DNA of 55,816 nt from Legionella sp. GTDB taxonomy: Bacteria > Pseudomonadota > Gammaproteobacteria > Legionellales > Legionellaceae. The notes below the pieces were generated by a model, which saw only the letters and a program-made list of their open reading frames with translations, was not told the origin of the DNA and made no database searches. Positions 17,474 to 27,832 of the stretch are shown here, piece after piece. Each line of letters starts with the position of its first letter. Within the stretch, counting starts at the first letter, position 1. The stretch is from positions 1-55,816 of the forward strand of contig JARLJR010000147.1 of NCBI GenBank assembly GCA_031291095.1. Reading direction: 5' to 3'. Position numbers and translations under genes: made by a program.

Positions 17474-17518
17474 CCTGGTTGCTTGCCTACCCTGTAAGAG
17501 ACAGTTGCAAGCAACAGG
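17474..17518 (+). repeat. CCTGGTTGC-type palindromic element, copy 4 (expanded loop)
   Basis: CCTGGTTGCTTGC (17474-17486) pairs with GCAAGCAACAGG (17507-17518) across a 20-base loop, directly after the clpB stop. The longer loop distinguishes it from the other copies. Confidence 0.6.
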
Positions 17519-17523
17519 CCACC

Positions 17524-18834
17524 TTACATAACCAGAGAATGAGCCGTTTCCTCTCCCAACAGGACGATTAATTGCGTGGTCTGATTTATCATTGTCTTTG
17601 ATGCGCCAAAAAATTTGTAGTCTAATTTTGCTTCACCTTCAGAAGCAAGCACTTCACTTGACTCTGCCACAGCATCCGCATAAGCTTTAAAAGCCTTGAG
17701 ACAGGCGACCTGAATATCAATTGTGAGTTTCTCACTAAAACCAAATGCATCAGTCATTTGTGTGGCTAACTTTTTATCTATATTTCCTTGCTTCATTAAT
17801 AAAATGTAAGCCCCGCAACAAATACTACGGCTGGGATCAGTATTAGAGGTCACTAATTCTTTTAAAAATATATTATAATCACCAGTTGCAATGATGCTCG
17901 GATTATTCAATATCCCCTCAAGCAAGTACTGAATGTGTTCTTTCTCAATCCCTTTTTCGGGTTTTGATTGGTAATATTGATTAAGATGTTGAACGATTAT
18001 CTCTCTATTTAGCGCACAAAAGTTTTTGTGGGTTTTAGCTAAACTTGCACACCATTCTTTTATTTCTCGCTCAACGGGCTGATTTTCCTGATCAAGCTTT
18101 TCCATTAATGACTGAAAAAAATCAATTGCTGCAAAATTTCGAACCATAGATTTCCCGCGCTCTTTATAAAGGGAAATCATTTTCTCTAAGTTGCTTTTGA
18201 AATTAGGATCGACCGTATTAAAATGCTCATATGTTTCATATCGCTTCTTTTTTACCAACTTTTTCTCTTTGCCAACTAGTTCCTCGACCTCAACCTCCAT
18301 ATCCATATTTTCTTGAAATACCTCCAAGGCATTAATTATGGTATAGTCATCTAGTTTATTGGCTTCACTAAGTGCTAATGCACTCTTTACGGCATTATAT
18401 AAGCGACAATCATTGAGATTCCAAAGATTTCTGCTGCTAAACCATGAATAAAGATTAAGTCTGGATTTATTATAATCGTTATATTCGGTTTCGATTCTCA
18501 AAAAACGATGAATTAATCCGCCCAATAAATAAAGCGTTGCTCTTTTTATCTCTTGGGGGGTCCCATTAATAAAACCGCGTACCTCATCCGCCAACTTAGG
18601 AAAGACTGCACAGTCACTTACTCGATCTGTCTGGCATTGACAAACATGCTTATTAACTCGAGCCAGCAAAATAAAAAGTGGATTGTCTGTTATTTCAAAT
18701 CCATTTTTCCTTGCATCCTCCTTTTCCTCTTCATTCATCCCGATTGTATAACGTGCTAAATAATTAGAATATTCTCTCTTTAAATTCTGAATATTAATTC
18801 TTAGAAATTCATACCCTACTGTTTTTAATGTCAT
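17524..18834 (-). CDS. helical protein of unknown function, candidate effector
   Basis: A 436-residue soluble, mainly helical protein. AAGGAGA before the ATG is a strong ribosome site. A lysine/glutamate-rich segment (EVEELVGKEKKLVKKKRYET, about 177-196) separates an N-terminal helical region from a C-terminal helical region. There is no signal peptide, membrane span or catalytic motif. It ends EETAHSLVM, with glutamates shortly before the end as in some Dot/Icm substrates. It stands alone between clpB (convergent) and mpl. Its classification as an effector rests only on the lineage context. Confidence 0.75.
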   Translation of the reverse strand: MTLKTVGYEFLRINIQNLKREYSNYLARYTIGMNEEEKEDARKNGFEITDNPLFILLARVNKHVCQCQTDRVSDCAVFPKLADEVRGFINGTPQEIKRATLYLLGGLIHRFLRIETEYNDYNKSRLNLYSWFSSRNLWNLNDCRLYNAVKSALALSEANKLDDYTIINALEVFQENMDMEVEVEELVGKEKKLVKKKRYETYEHFNTVDPNFKSNLEKMISLYKERGKSMVRNFAAIDFFQSLMEKLDQENQPVEREIKEWCASLAKTHKNFCALNREIIVQHLNQYYQSKPEKGIEKEHIQYLLEGILNNPSIIATGDYNIFLKELVTSNTDPSRSICCGAYILLMKQGNIDKKLATQMTDAFGFSEKLTIDIQVACLKAFKAYADAVAESSEVLASEGEAKLDYKFFGASKTMINQTTQLIVLLGEETAHSLVM

Positions 18835-19105
18835 ACAATCTCCTTTTGCTAATACCCTAATCCTAAGGATTTTTTCTCTAACAGCTAAAGTCTATGCTGA
18901 ATATTCTTAGCTTGATATATCTATCCCCTAAAATTGCTTAAGAGCATAGTAAGTATACCTACGTGTCATTAATCTCTAAGGGCACTCTTTTTTTATAACA
19001 ACCAAACTGAAATATTGCAACTATTAATTTGACTAATTGAACAGAAAAAGAATCATTCGCATTTTTTTCGTGGGAACGCATTGAGCGTTAAGGGGGGACA
19101 AGCGC

Positions 19106-19144
19106 AAAACTATGCCCATTGAACAAGCCGCAGGACATAGTTTT
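19106..19144. terminator. hairpin downstream of mpl, probably bidirectional terminator
   Basis: AAAACTATGCCC (19106-19117) pairs with GGACATAGTTTT (19133-19144) around a 15-base loop, immediately 3' of mpl. The remaining 18835-19105 sequence is AT-rich and shows no gene; it must hold the promoter of the 436-residue protein. Confidence 0.5.
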
Positions 19145-19156
19145 TGCTCTTAATCT

Positions 19157-20530
19157 TTAGCAATGAATACTAGAATAACGTGCGTCAATAGAATTGATTA
19201 ATTGTTGATGAATGCCATTAAATCCACGATTACTCATTACTAAAATAGCATCGCCCTCTTGAACATTACCTGCAATTTCCTTGACGATTTCCTCAGTATT
19301 TTTACAAACACGATAAGGACAAGTCCAATTACCAATAGTTTCAGTAAGGTCAAAATCATGTGGTTCTAATACATAGGCACCCTGGACAGGTGCTAAAGCT
19401 TGCGCCATTTCCGCTGCGTGTACACCAGTGCGCATGGTATATGAAGCAAACTCAAGAACAGCAAAAATGCGATGATGTCGGTTACTTCGTTTTAAAGCAT
19501 CAATTGTGCGGGTAATTGCCGTAGGATGATGCGCAAAATCATCATAAACAGTTATCCCATACTTATTCGATTTTACTTCCAGTCGGCGTTTTACTGGCGT
19601 AAAACGTTCTAAAGCCTCTGCTGCTACTTTGGGATCTACTCCCGCATTGGCACTTGCAGCAAGAGCAGCTAATGCATTTTCAACATTAAAGCGCCCTATT
19701 AAGGACCAATTGATTTCAGCTACTTCTTCACCACGACGCAGTACTTTGAACGAACTACCATTTTCCTCAATTAGTTGAGCGCTCCATTCCGCATCACCAT
19801 GTAAAGCCAGTTCCTCGACACGTGAGTAACTGCCTCGTACCAAAACTTCATTTAGTGCCTTATCATCACGCGGTTTAATTGCAACACCATTGGCAGGAAT
19901 AGTCCGCAATAAATAATGGAATTGCAGCTGGATTGCTGCTAAATCAGGATAAATGTCCGCATGATCGAATTCAAGATTATTTAAAATAGCAATGCGTGGA
20001 CGATAATGCATAAATTTAGGTCTTTTATCAAAAAAGGCACTATCATATTCATCCGCCTCAATAACAAACCATTTCCCGCTGCCTAGTCTCGCACTGGTTT
20101 TGAAATCAGAGGAAACACCGCCAATTAAAAATCCAGGATTTAATCCCGCTTGATCCAATATCCAAGAAACCATAGACGTTGTAGTCGTTTTACCATGAGT
20201 TCCTGCAACCGCTATAACCTGATATTTCGATAAAATATTTTCTGCAAACCACTGCGGCCCAGAGGTATAATTTTTTCCTGCTTCAATGACCGCTTCAAGA
20301 ACAGGCATACCCCGTTTAATCGCATTACCAACAATAACTACATCCGCTTTTAATGCCAGACTAGCATCCTCATATCCCTCAGTCCAAGTGATGCCTTTGG
20401 CGGTTAGCAAATCACTAATTGGGGGATAGCAATTGGCATCACTTCCAGTGACAGTATAGCCTGAGTCGCGTGCTAGTAGCGCAAGAGCGCTCATGAAGGT
20501 CCCACTTATCCCTAAAATATGTAAATGCAT
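19157..20530 (-). CDS. mpl: murein tripeptide ligase (UDP-MurNAc : L-Ala-gamma-D-Glu-meso-DAP ligase)
   Basis: A 457-residue Mur-ligase-family enzyme that rejoins recycled murein tripeptide to UDP-MurNAc in the cytoplasm. It starts with the nucleotide-binding HLHILGISGTFMSALALLAR and has the ATP P-loop AVAGTHGKTTTTSMVSWIL (about 110-128). EADEYDSAFFDKRPKFMHY is the signature separating Mpl from MurC, and the C-terminal domain has VYDDFAHHPTAITRTI. Length equals the E. coli enzyme. It lies 7 bp downstream of a small membrane protein gene, probably co-transcribed. Confidence 0.95.
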   Translation of the reverse strand: MHLHILGISGTFMSALALLARDSGYTVTGSDANCYPPISDLLTAKGITWTEGYEDASLALKADVVIVGNAIKRGMPVLEAVIEAGKNYTSGPQWFAENILSKYQVIAVAGTHGKTTTTSMVSWILDQAGLNPGFLIGGVSSDFKTSARLGSGKWFVIEADEYDSAFFDKRPKFMHYRPRIAILNNLEFDHADIYPDLAAIQLQFHYLLRTIPANGVAIKPRDDKALNEVLVRGSYSRVEELALHGDAEWSAQLIEENGSSFKVLRRGEEVAEINWSLIGRFNVENALAALAASANAGVDPKVAAEALERFTPVKRRLEVKSNKYGITVYDDFAHHPTAITRTIDALKRSNRHHRIFAVLEFASYTMRTGVHAAEMAQALAPVQGAYVLEPHDFDLTETIGNWTCPYRVCKNTEEIVKEIAGNVQEGDAILVMSNRGFNGIHQQLINSIDARYSSIHC

Positions 20531-20537
20531 AATTCTC

Positions 20538-21080
20538 TCATTGTAGTGAAGAAACAGTTAAAATATTAACAGCAATTAAACCAAAAGCGGCGATCACTGA
20601 TTGTATGGATGTAGTGCCCAGCGCATATTTATAAATATGTGCAGTAATCACAAATTGCCATACAGATAATCCAATACTCATAAATAAATAAAGAACACCC
20701 AAAAACAAGAGTGCTGGGTTTTTTACGTGTATGTGTGATAAATACGGAGCAAAAAACACCAATGGCGCCACTAGAATGTGAATAATGATACTAGTATAAA
20801 ATAATGCTGTTACTGTTTGTACTAATCTGGGAGTAAATCCTTTTAAAAATAATACGGCATAGGTATAAACGACATAGGAAAAAAGCAAACAAGTAGCAAT
20901 GATCAACAACCACCCGAGATCTCCCGAGGAGTTGTAATAAGAATAGTTCCATTCAATTACCATGATGATGGCTAATACAATACCACTCAAAAATGCTCTA
21001 ATAATTGAATAAGGTGTATTTTCAGGGCTTTCTTTTAATAAACAAATATTCCAATATCGGCCCAAAACAAAGTGAATCAT
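20538..21080 (-). CDS. five-TM integral membrane protein of unknown function
   Basis: A 180-residue polytopic membrane protein with hydrophobic segments at about 27-43 (AFLSGIVLAIIMVIEW), 56-76 (WLLIIATCLLFSYVVYTYAV), 87-113, 122-145 (ALLFLGVLYLFMSIGLSVWQ) and 158-178. The layout resembles Yip1-type membrane domains, but I see no diagnostic motif. It ends 7 bp before mpl, suggesting co-transcription, and starts about 230 bp after the yhdP terminator. No enzymatic residues can be pointed to; a link to cell-wall recycling would be guesswork. Confidence 0.8.
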   Translation of the reverse strand: MIHFVLGRYWNICLLKESPENTPYSIIRAFLSGIVLAIIMVIEWNYSYYNSSGDLGWLLIIATCLLFSYVVYTYAVLFLKGFTPRLVQTVTALFYTSIIIHILVAPLVFFAPYLSHIHVKNPALLFLGVLYLFMSIGLSVWQFVITAHIYKYALGTTSIQSVIAAFGLIAVNILTVSSLQ

Positions 21081-21270
21081 TTAAAACCTTCATTTTTATG
21101 TGTAGCCTGAATCGATAAAGTTACTGCTACAGGTTACAGCTTGGTTGATTAGGCAATATCTCGACACCTTGTGGAAAATTCGCTCTTTCCATAGTTAAGT
21201 TTAGTCCAGGAGAGACTGATAATTCTACTATCTTGATAAAAATATTATGTTTTTTAATAGAAAAAAAACG

Positions 21271-21290
21271 CCTGGCTGCAAGCAACCAGG
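21271..21290 (-). terminator. CCTGGTTGC-type palindromic element, copy 5, terminating yhdP
   Basis: On the minus strand CCTGGTTGCTTGCAGCCAGG is followed by CGTTTTTTTTC, a textbook intrinsic terminator 21 bp after the yhdP stop. This shows the repeat acting in the terminator role. Confidence 0.8.
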
Positions 21291-21311
21291 CTACAATAAT
21301 TAAAATAACTG

Positions 21312-24300
21312 TTAATCTAGATTAGGCTGATCTTTCATGGGCCCTTGCCCTGTTTGGATGGGGTTATTCTTCTTCTTAACAATCGTCAATTGTTGTACTA
21401 CCGGTTGTTTCCATGGGCCGGAAATCTTGTAGCTGTAGGCTGAAATTTTTTGCATGCCTTGATTAATAATTTTCGTTGCAACCCAGGTAGCAACACCAGC
21501 AACGGGGCCTCCTGCAATCGTTGCCACAATAGGTAAACTGGCAGTGATGTGTGGGGATATTTTTAAATTCATATCATAAGTTTGTCTTACTAAATCTAAA
21601 TCACCCTTCATACTTGCATAAGCAACCGGCCCCTCAATGTAACTGTCTTGGGTCGTCATTCTTCCCTTATGAATCGAAAAGTTCCCCTGGAAGATATCAA
21701 AGCTATATCCTTGGTGCGCTAGGTCGCTGAAATCAAGTTGCAATCGTCGTGGTATGGTTTGCAAGCTTAAAATACTCAGTAATTTACCTAGATCCAATTT
21801 TCCTTCAGTTGATTTGCTCAAATCAGTGATTCTGCCATTCTTAAGCTGTAAAAACATATCCCCATTGAGTTTCGCTAATGAAAAACCGGCTAAATCACTG
21901 TTCCAGCCGCCTTTAAATTCTACATAGCCTTTTTTGGCACGGACCGAAGGATTAACTCCCCAACGCTCAAGGCTTTTAGCTAAATTACTCATCTCGAGTT
22001 TTAAATGGAACGCCGACTGATCGGCTTTTTTTGTCTGTGTCCATGCACCATCAATATTAAATTGATATACAGGGGAATCAATACGGCAATAATTCAATAA
22101 CCAGCGCTTCGCGTTTGACTGACTTTTTAAAGTCACATCACCAATGAGCACTGTCCCTACCGATAAGTTGTCAACTCGCAAATTAAGATTTGGAATTTGG
22201 TCCGGATGCATTTTTGGCGAAGACTCGCTCGACTTAATGTTTTTTGTATCAAACTTCTCGAAATGTAACCGTTGAACATGGCCACTCAACTCATTGGTTG
22301 ACCCACGATACAATAAATCTGCTGCAATATTTTTTTGGTTTAAGCTAAAAGACCAATCTTTATTGGGCAATAATTTTGCTTTAACTGTCAATGCATCAAA
22401 TTGCTGTTTCAAAATACTAAACTTATCCAGAGTAACATTAATAATCCTTAGTTTATTAAGTAACGAAGAACCTGTGTTCTGAGTTGTAGCATATCGATTA
22501 TATACATTCTTCCATTCATCTAGATCAAATCCTTTTAATGAGCCAACCACCGCAAATCCTGGCAGCTTTTGGCTAATCGCATTTGCGCTACCTAAACGTA
22601 ACTGGCCTGAATCCAAATCTAAAGCGCCATTAGTCGTCTTAAATAATAAATCCGTGCTGACACGCGCATCATAATTAGATTTTAAACGTATTGATTTATC
22701 CGGATTTAAATTCACTCGTACTTCTAAAGGAAGTATATCTTCATGCGCTTTACCAAGTGGCGCGGGTAAATTAACGGCTAAACCTTGCAATGAAGAAGTT
22801 AACTTAATTGTATCTGCTTCAGAAGGCTTATTTGCCAATTTCAAAATGGCTTTAACAGGAAAAGATCCATTTAATAAGGCAAGAATTGGCGCATTATGGC
22901 GAGTTTTCAATGAATCAACAGTCCAAGAGCCTTCTACAGCAATCGAGGTAGCAGGTTTTGGCGTTTTTACTGACTGAATCTTAATGTTAAGTGGATGCCC
23001 CAATGAGTTGGCAACTAATGAACTATCACTTACCCCATCATCAGTGAAGAACAATTCACCAGTTACACCCTTTAACATAAACTTCACGAACTCATACTTC
23101 ACTGTAATGGTATTGTCTTTAAAGTTTAAATCCCCTTTAGCTAAGACTTTGTCGTTTTCTGGGTATAAAGGAACTTGTAGATTGAGATTCAACTGAGCAA
23201 AGCCATCTATTGCTAATTGTTTTAGTAGGGATAATTTACTTTTTAAAGGAGAAGACATCACATAATTCACCATTTTTTGCACGGGTGCATTGATGCTTCC
23301 TGTAATAATCAGGTTTTCTTTATTATTACCTATATTATCGATACGCAAATTCATTTGATTGACAGGAACACCTTGAAAATCTGCACTCACAATATCAATA
23401 TTTAAATTACGATTAGTTAATCGAATATCCCCTTCGATGTCTTTGATTATTTTCCATTTAGGATTAATGTAGAGCTCTCCACCACTTGCATGACTTGTAA
23501 TAGTAAACTCACCATTATGATCATCAAAAGGAAAATCTTGGGCCATTCCATTTAAACTGACGGTTCCGCTAATCTCAGCAATATGCTTCAGATCACGTGT
23601 TAGCCAAGTATACAGTTTGGCTTTCATATGCTTTTTAGGGAGAAAAGGAGCCAATTGCTCAATATTTTTACCTGAAAACTCTGCATTCAAACGAATAGCA
23701 CCAACGGAATTCCGCGTTACTTGATCGACAGCACCTTGAGCACTTAAAGTAAGTTGCGGCGTGCTTAAAACAAACCGATCAATACTAACCCGCAAACCGT
23801 CGCTTAACTCTTTCCAATCGATAGCGCCATTAAGTAAAGTCAGATTCTGTGTAGGATAACCGTGTACAGCAACCCGTGTATTCTCAGAGTCCAGCTCCAA
23901 GCGCCCTTCCTCTGGCTGCCAATTGACCACGCCAGAAAGATTTCTTACTTCAGGTATTTTCTTTTTCAGGTTGCTATTCCATCCCAATTCAGCAAAACGC
24001 GTCAGAACATAGGTAATTTCATTTCCTTGCGCCCATGTTTTGACAGGCTCCTGAGCAGCACTAGCCGAGGATAATTGAGGAATCAGTGGGATACGGAAGG
24101 AAGGATCTGCGAGCCTCACCAAAACCTGGGTATCATGCAGAATACCTTGAGGTTTTATCTGCAACAGATTTTGAATACTTTTAGGCCAATTTATCGCATC
24201 TGAAAGTAATGACTCAATAATGATGTTCTTAATAAAAAACTGATACGTTTGTTGTTCATGATTGTATTTGACTAAAAGCTGATTCTCAGGCCAATTTAAA

Positions 24301-25262
24301 CCACCAACACGCAACTGGATGTGATCACCATGTAATTGCCAACCCTGATTGTCTGGTTTCCAAAACAGGTTTGCAAAAAGGGATTGAACTAACTGGCTTT
24401 TTTCTTTATTGAGCAAACGCCAGGCCAAATGCTCTAGTTTTACTTGAGCTTGTACCGACGCAACCGCTCCTTTATGCACATCCATCCAAACCTGCAAGCC
24501 ACCTTTCCCGCCTTCTAAATGTTCCGTTGCATTGGGGAATAAACTTTGCCATTGAGCGGGCATAATATTTTGCGCAGAAAAATAAAACTTACCTTCAATT
24601 TCATCAAAATTATCAGGATCAAAATAGCCATCCCCCAGTAACTGAAAATCAGTGCTATTAGTCTGCTCCAGTCTGGCACTCCCCTTTAATTTATAATGGC
24701 CGCCATTATTCGATACAGATACATTCAGGCCATCAACAGGAATCAAGCCACCATCGCTAAAATGAAAATACATGGAAACACGTTTAATGATTAAACGTTC
24801 TTGTTGGGATAGCCAAACTAAAATCTGTTTGGTTTTTTCAGGAGTCATGTCCTCACTATTAAGCGTATCCGTACTAATGCCATCAATAGTCCAATGATCG
24901 CCATTTTCTCTTAGCGTCAGATGCATGTCATCAATATAAAGAACACCGGGCTGGATCTGCCAGTTCCATATAGATCTAAAAACATTAATTCCTACAAGTA
25001 ATTTATTTAAATGAAATGATTTTTTTGAGTCACTGCCTAATGTGACTTGTTTTAACTTAAGTACGGGTTGAAACCAATACCATCCTGTCTCCATAGTTTG
25101 AATAGTCACGGGCTGGCCTAAAAGGACTGATAGATGCTGTTCAACCTCACCTTTATATTGTTTTGCCCAAGGAGTTAACGAACGAAACACGCTGGACAAA
25201 ACAGCCATAAGAATAATGAGGATGGCAAGGGTCATCCAAATTTTTTTAATAATCTTATTCAC
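21312..25262 (-). CDS. yhdP: YhdP-family AsmA-like envelope protein
   Basis: A 1316-residue member of the YhdP/TIGR02099 group of AsmA-like proteins, which bridge inner and outer membranes and help move phospholipid outward (role known from E. coli; about 1266 residues there). One N-terminal membrane anchor (IWMTLAILIILMAVLSSVF, about 8-26) is followed by a very long beta-rich periplasmic part and an AsmA-like C-terminal domain containing LNGDMFLQLKNGRITDLS and FDIFQGNFSIHKGRMTTQDS. The start is only 13 bp after the fliJ stop, so the flagellar transcript may run into it. A strong terminator follows the stop. Confidence 0.92.
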   Translation of the reverse strand: MNKIIKKIWMTLAILIILMAVLSSVFRSLTPWAKQYKGEVEQHLSVLLGQPVTIQTMETGWYWFQPVLKLKQVTLGSDSKKSFHLNKLLVGINVFRSIWNWQIQPGVLYIDDMHLTLRENGDHWTIDGISTDTLNSEDMTPEKTKQILVWLSQQERLIIKRVSMYFHFSDGGLIPVDGLNVSVSNNGGHYKLKGSARLEQTNSTDFQLLGDGYFDPDNFDEIEGKFYFSAQNIMPAQWQSLFPNATEHLEGGKGGLQVWMDVHKGAVASVQAQVKLEHLAWRLLNKEKSQLVQSLFANLFWKPDNQGWQLHGDHIQLRVGGLNWPENQLLVKYNHEQQTYQFFIKNIIIESLLSDAINWPKSIQNLLQIKPQGILHDTQVLVRLADPSFRIPLIPQLSSASAAQEPVKTWAQGNEITYVLTRFAELGWNSNLKKKIPEVRNLSGVVNWQPEEGRLELDSENTRVAVHGYPTQNLTLLNGAIDWKELSDGLRVSIDRFVLSTPQLTLSAQGAVDQVTRNSVGAIRLNAEFSGKNIEQLAPFLPKKHMKAKLYTWLTRDLKHIAEISGTVSLNGMAQDFPFDDHNGEFTITSHASGGELYINPKWKIIKDIEGDIRLTNRNLNIDIVSADFQGVPVNQMNLRIDNIGNNKENLIITGSINAPVQKMVNYVMSSPLKSKLSLLKQLAIDGFAQLNLNLQVPLYPENDKVLAKGDLNFKDNTITVKYEFVKFMLKGVTGELFFTDDGVSDSSLVANSLGHPLNIKIQSVKTPKPATSIAVEGSWTVDSLKTRHNAPILALLNGSFPVKAILKLANKPSEADTIKLTSSLQGLAVNLPAPLGKAHEDILPLEVRVNLNPDKSIRLKSNYDARVSTDLLFKTTNGALDLDSGQLRLGSANAISQKLPGFAVVGSLKGFDLDEWKNVYNRYATTQNTGSSLLNKLRIINVTLDKFSILKQQFDALTVKAKLLPNKDWSFSLNQKNIAADLLYRGSTNELSGHVQRLHFEKFDTKNIKSSESSPKMHPDQIPNLNLRVDNLSVGTVLIGDVTLKSQSNAKRWLLNYCRIDSPVYQFNIDGAWTQTKKADQSAFHLKLEMSNLAKSLERWGVNPSVRAKKGYVEFKGGWNSDLAGFSLAKLNGDMFLQLKNGRITDLSKSTEGKLDLGKLLSILSLQTIPRRLQLDFSDLAHQGYSFDIFQGNFSIHKGRMTTQDSYIEGPVAYASMKGDLDLVRQTYDMNLKISPHITASLPIVATIAGGPVAGVATWVATKIINQGMQKISAYSYKISGPWKQPVVQQLTIVKKKNNPIQTGQGPMKDQPNLD

Positions 25263-25275
25263 CGTATCCGCTTAA

Positions 25276-25731
25276 TCACTCGTCGTTAAGTTCTCTACTA
25301 TACCACTGCTTTTGTGCATACTCATCATTTTCTTTTTGTTCTTGGAGGTTCAATTTAGATTTTTGAGTTTTTTTAACACGTTCTATTAATAAATTAACAC
25401 CCTCTTCAGAAATTTTAGCTTGTTTGTACGTTAATTCTGCACTTCGTCTTACCTTGGCAAGTTGAGCTAAATGGCCATTTAATTGCACTAAAGCCATATC
25501 GAGATGGCTGATAAAATCAATACGATTACGCAAACGCCTCACATAGGCACCTTGTTCACCCATTGTTTCTAATTGTTGCAAATAATCTTGCCGATAACCA
25601 ACTAATTGGTCATGCTTTTCTTTATTTTTACTAAACTGCTCTTGCGCATGTAGAAGCTGTTGGTATGCAGTATTCGTTAAGCCCTTTTTTATTACCCATA
25701 ATTGCGTCAAGCGGTCCAATCGCTGATTCAT
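25276..25731 (-). CDS. fliJ: flagellar export chaperone/stalk protein FliJ
   Basis: A 151-residue, fully helical, highly charged protein typical of FliJ (E. coli 147). FliJ forms an antiparallel coiled coil that sits in the FliI hexamer pore and couples ATP hydrolysis to the export gate. Sequence identity in this family is low, so the call leans on length, coiled coil (EQFSKNKEKHDQLVGYRQDY, LRNRIDFISHLDMALVQLNG) and position directly after fliI (73 bp). It is the last flagellar gene of the block. Confidence 0.85.
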   Translation of the reverse strand: MNQRLDRLTQLWVIKKGLTNTAYQQLLHAQEQFSKNKEKHDQLVGYRQDYLQQLETMGEQGAYVRRLRNRIDFISHLDMALVQLNGHLAQLAKVRRSAELTYKQAKISEEGVNLLIERVKKTQKSKLNLQEQKENDEYAQKQWYSRELNDE

Positions 25732-25804
25732 GAATTAACTCCTACTCGAAGGGGGTGTTGACGTTTCGCTAGACAGAGCCAAAATGAGCTGAATAGTAGA
25801 AAGA

Positions 25805-27148
25805 TCAACGGCCCATAAATGACTTGGCCAACTCGGATAATAAACGGGCACTTTCCTCATAATTAACCTGTTCATTCATTCCCTGCTCCATATACTTTCT
25901 GATTTTATCTCGAGCTAAAATTGCCTTATCTAAGTTAGGGTCTGAACCTTTTACATAAGCCCCCAACAAAATAAAATCTTTATTTTTCTCATAAAGAGAC
26001 AAATACTTTTTCAACTGCAGCATATTTTTCATTTGCTCTTCAGAAACCACAGTTTGCATCACACGACTAATTGATGCTTCTAGATCAATGGCAGGATATT
26101 GCCCTTCCTCTGCTAAAGAACGGCTTAAAACAATATGTCCATCCAAAATAGCCCGCGCAGCATCGGCAATTGGATCTTGTAAGTCATCACCTTCCGTTAA
26201 AACTGTATAAAATGCAGTAATTGACCCGCTTCCTGGCTCGCCATTTCCTGCACGCTCAACTAGTTTAGGGAGTTTGGTAAATACCGAAGGAGGATAGCCT
26301 TTAGTAGCTGGTGCCTCACCGATGGATAAAGCAATTTCACGCTGTGCCTGAGCGAAACGTGTCAAAGAATCCATCAACAAAAGCACATGTTTTCCCTGGT
26401 CGCGAAAATACTCAGCAATGCTGGTGGCAACTTTCGCTCCATGCAGTCTTCTTAATGGGCTTTCATCCGCAGGAGCGGCGACAACCACCGCTCGTTTTAA
26501 GCCCTCTTCGCCTAGACTGCACTCAATAAATTCTTTAACCTCACGGCCTCGTTCGCCAATTAAACCAACGACAACCACATCGGCTTTTGTAAACCGCGTC
26601 ATCATACCTAATAATACTGATTTACCAACACCACTTCCTGCAAAAAGACCAATTCGCTGGCCACGCCCAACCGTGAGTAACCCATTAATTGCTCGAATTC
26701 CAACGTCCATATAGGTATCTATAGCCGCTCTTTTGAGCGGATTAATTATTGCAGACTCTAATGGGTAGGTTTCCGTTAGCTCAATAGGAGCTCCTTCATC
26801 GATCAGTGCTCCTGAGCCATTGACAATACGCCCTAATAAAGGCCAACCAACCTCAATTCGTGCAACACGACCAGTAGGAGCAATAATCATGCCCGGAGCA
26901 AGTCCCTGAATGGCACCAATTGACATTAAATAGGCGCGATCTTGGCCAAAACCGACGACTTCTGCTTCAATTGAATGGGATTCATTGACATTAATAAAAC
27001 AACGGGCCCCTACTGGCTGGTTAAAGCCCTTTGCTTCTAAAGTGAGGCCAACAGCGCGACTTATTCGACCGCAATGCAATAAACCAGAATGATCTTGAGT
27101 ACGGACATCAGACATTATTTTCCCAAGGCGGGATTCATACTGTTCCAT
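25805..27148 (-). CDS. fliI: flagellum-specific export ATPase FliI
   Basis: A 447-residue F1-beta-like ATPase that powers flagellar protein export. The P-loop is in [19 protein letters not shown] (about 167-185), Walker B in [20 protein letters not shown], and the type III ATPase signature [20 protein letters not shown] is present. The N-terminal domain includes [15 protein letters not shown]. The length matches FliI of other bacteria (about 450). It sits 3 bp downstream of fliH, its regulator. A type III secretion paralogue is ruled out by the flagellar neighbours. Confidence 0.97.
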   Translation of the reverse strand: MEQYESRLGKIMSDVRTQDHSGLLHCGRISRAVGLTLEAKGFNQPVGARCFINVNESHSIEAEVVGFGQDRAYLMSIGAIQGLAPGMIIAPTGRVARIEVGWPLLGRIVNGSGALIDEGAPIELTETYPLESAIINPLKRAAIDTYMDVGIRAINGLLTVGRGQRIGLFAGSGVGKSVLLGMMTRFTKADVVVVGLIGERGREVKEFIECSLGEEGLKRAVVVAAPADESPLRRLHGAKVATSIAEYFRDQGKHVLLLMDSLTRFAQAQREIALSIGEAPATKGYPPSVFTKLPKLVERAGNGEPGSGSITAFYTVLTEGDDLQDPIADAARAILDGHIVLSRSLAEEGQYPAIDLEASISRVMQTVVSEEQMKNMLQLKKYLSLYEKNKDFILLGAYVKGSDPNLDKAILARDKIRKYMEQGMNEQVNYEESARLLSELAKSFMGR

Positions 27149-27151
27149 AAC

Positions 27152-27799
27152 TTAATCCTGAACCTTCATTGGCATCAAATTGTCTTTCGTAATGTACTTG
27201 GAAAAAAGAGTAGCGAAACGGGTATGAATACGGCCATCTAATTCGCTATGCTCACCTTTTAAATAAAAATCACCGCGATTTAATGTAGGATCTGCAGCCA
27301 GGATTTCATGTAATCCGGGGAGCTCGTTTTCTTCGATTTCAGCCTTCAGCCATGCAACATCGGATGGATGCATAGCCAGCATGCGATGATTGTTTAAATT
27401 TGGTAATTCGGTTTTAATTTCATTAAGTAAATCCCGCAGTTTTTCTGGATTTACGGATAACTCAACAGCAATACAATGTTGGCTGAGCCAGAGAATCGTT
27501 TGTAATGTTTCCTGGATAACATGTTCATCTAAAAGTTTTACTGGATTTTTAACTAAATCAAGCCAACGGATAAGTTCTTCCTTTTTTTTATCTATTTCTA
27601 CTTGAGCTTGTTGTAATCCTTGCTCATAGCCTTTTTGTATTGCCTCCTGCTTTAAACGCTCACATTCAGCACGAAAGACTTCTCGTTCATCAACCTCAGG
27701 AACTTCCTCTTCTTTTTTTTGTGTTGATTGATAGTCCCAGACACTAAAATCATTATCATTAGTTTGTTTTGTATGATAAGGCTCAAATTTATTTGCCAT
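27152..27799 (-). CDS. fliH: flagellar assembly protein FliH
   Basis: A 215-residue protein starting at ATG 27799 (MANKFEPYHT); an in-frame extension of 11 codons upstream runs into repeat DNA and is unlikely. FliH dimerises and holds FliI inactive until docking. The central region is a charged helix (CERLKQEAIQKGYEQGLQQA), and the C-terminal alpha/beta domain resembles the V/A-ATPase peripheral stalk. It is 3 bp from fliI. The 220-bp gap to fliG is filled with repeats, unusual inside this block. Confidence 0.9.
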   Translation of the reverse strand: MANKFEPYHTKQTNDNDFSVWDYQSTQKKEEEVPEVDEREVFRAECERLKQEAIQKGYEQGLQQAQVEIDKKKEELIRWLDLVKNPVKLLDEHVIQETLQTILWLSQHCIAVELSVNPEKLRDLLNEIKTELPNLNNHRMLAMHPSDVAWLKAEIEENELPGLHEILAADPTLNRGDFYLKGEHSELDGRIHTRFATLFSKYITKDNLMPMKVQD

Positions 27800-27832
27800 G
27801 TAAAAACCCTTAGTCCCTAACGCGGTCGTCAC

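Noticed and set aside
27800-27832. Upstream extension of FliH by 11 codons
   Set aside because: The extra residues come from repeat DNA and the internal ATG begins the family-like sequence.
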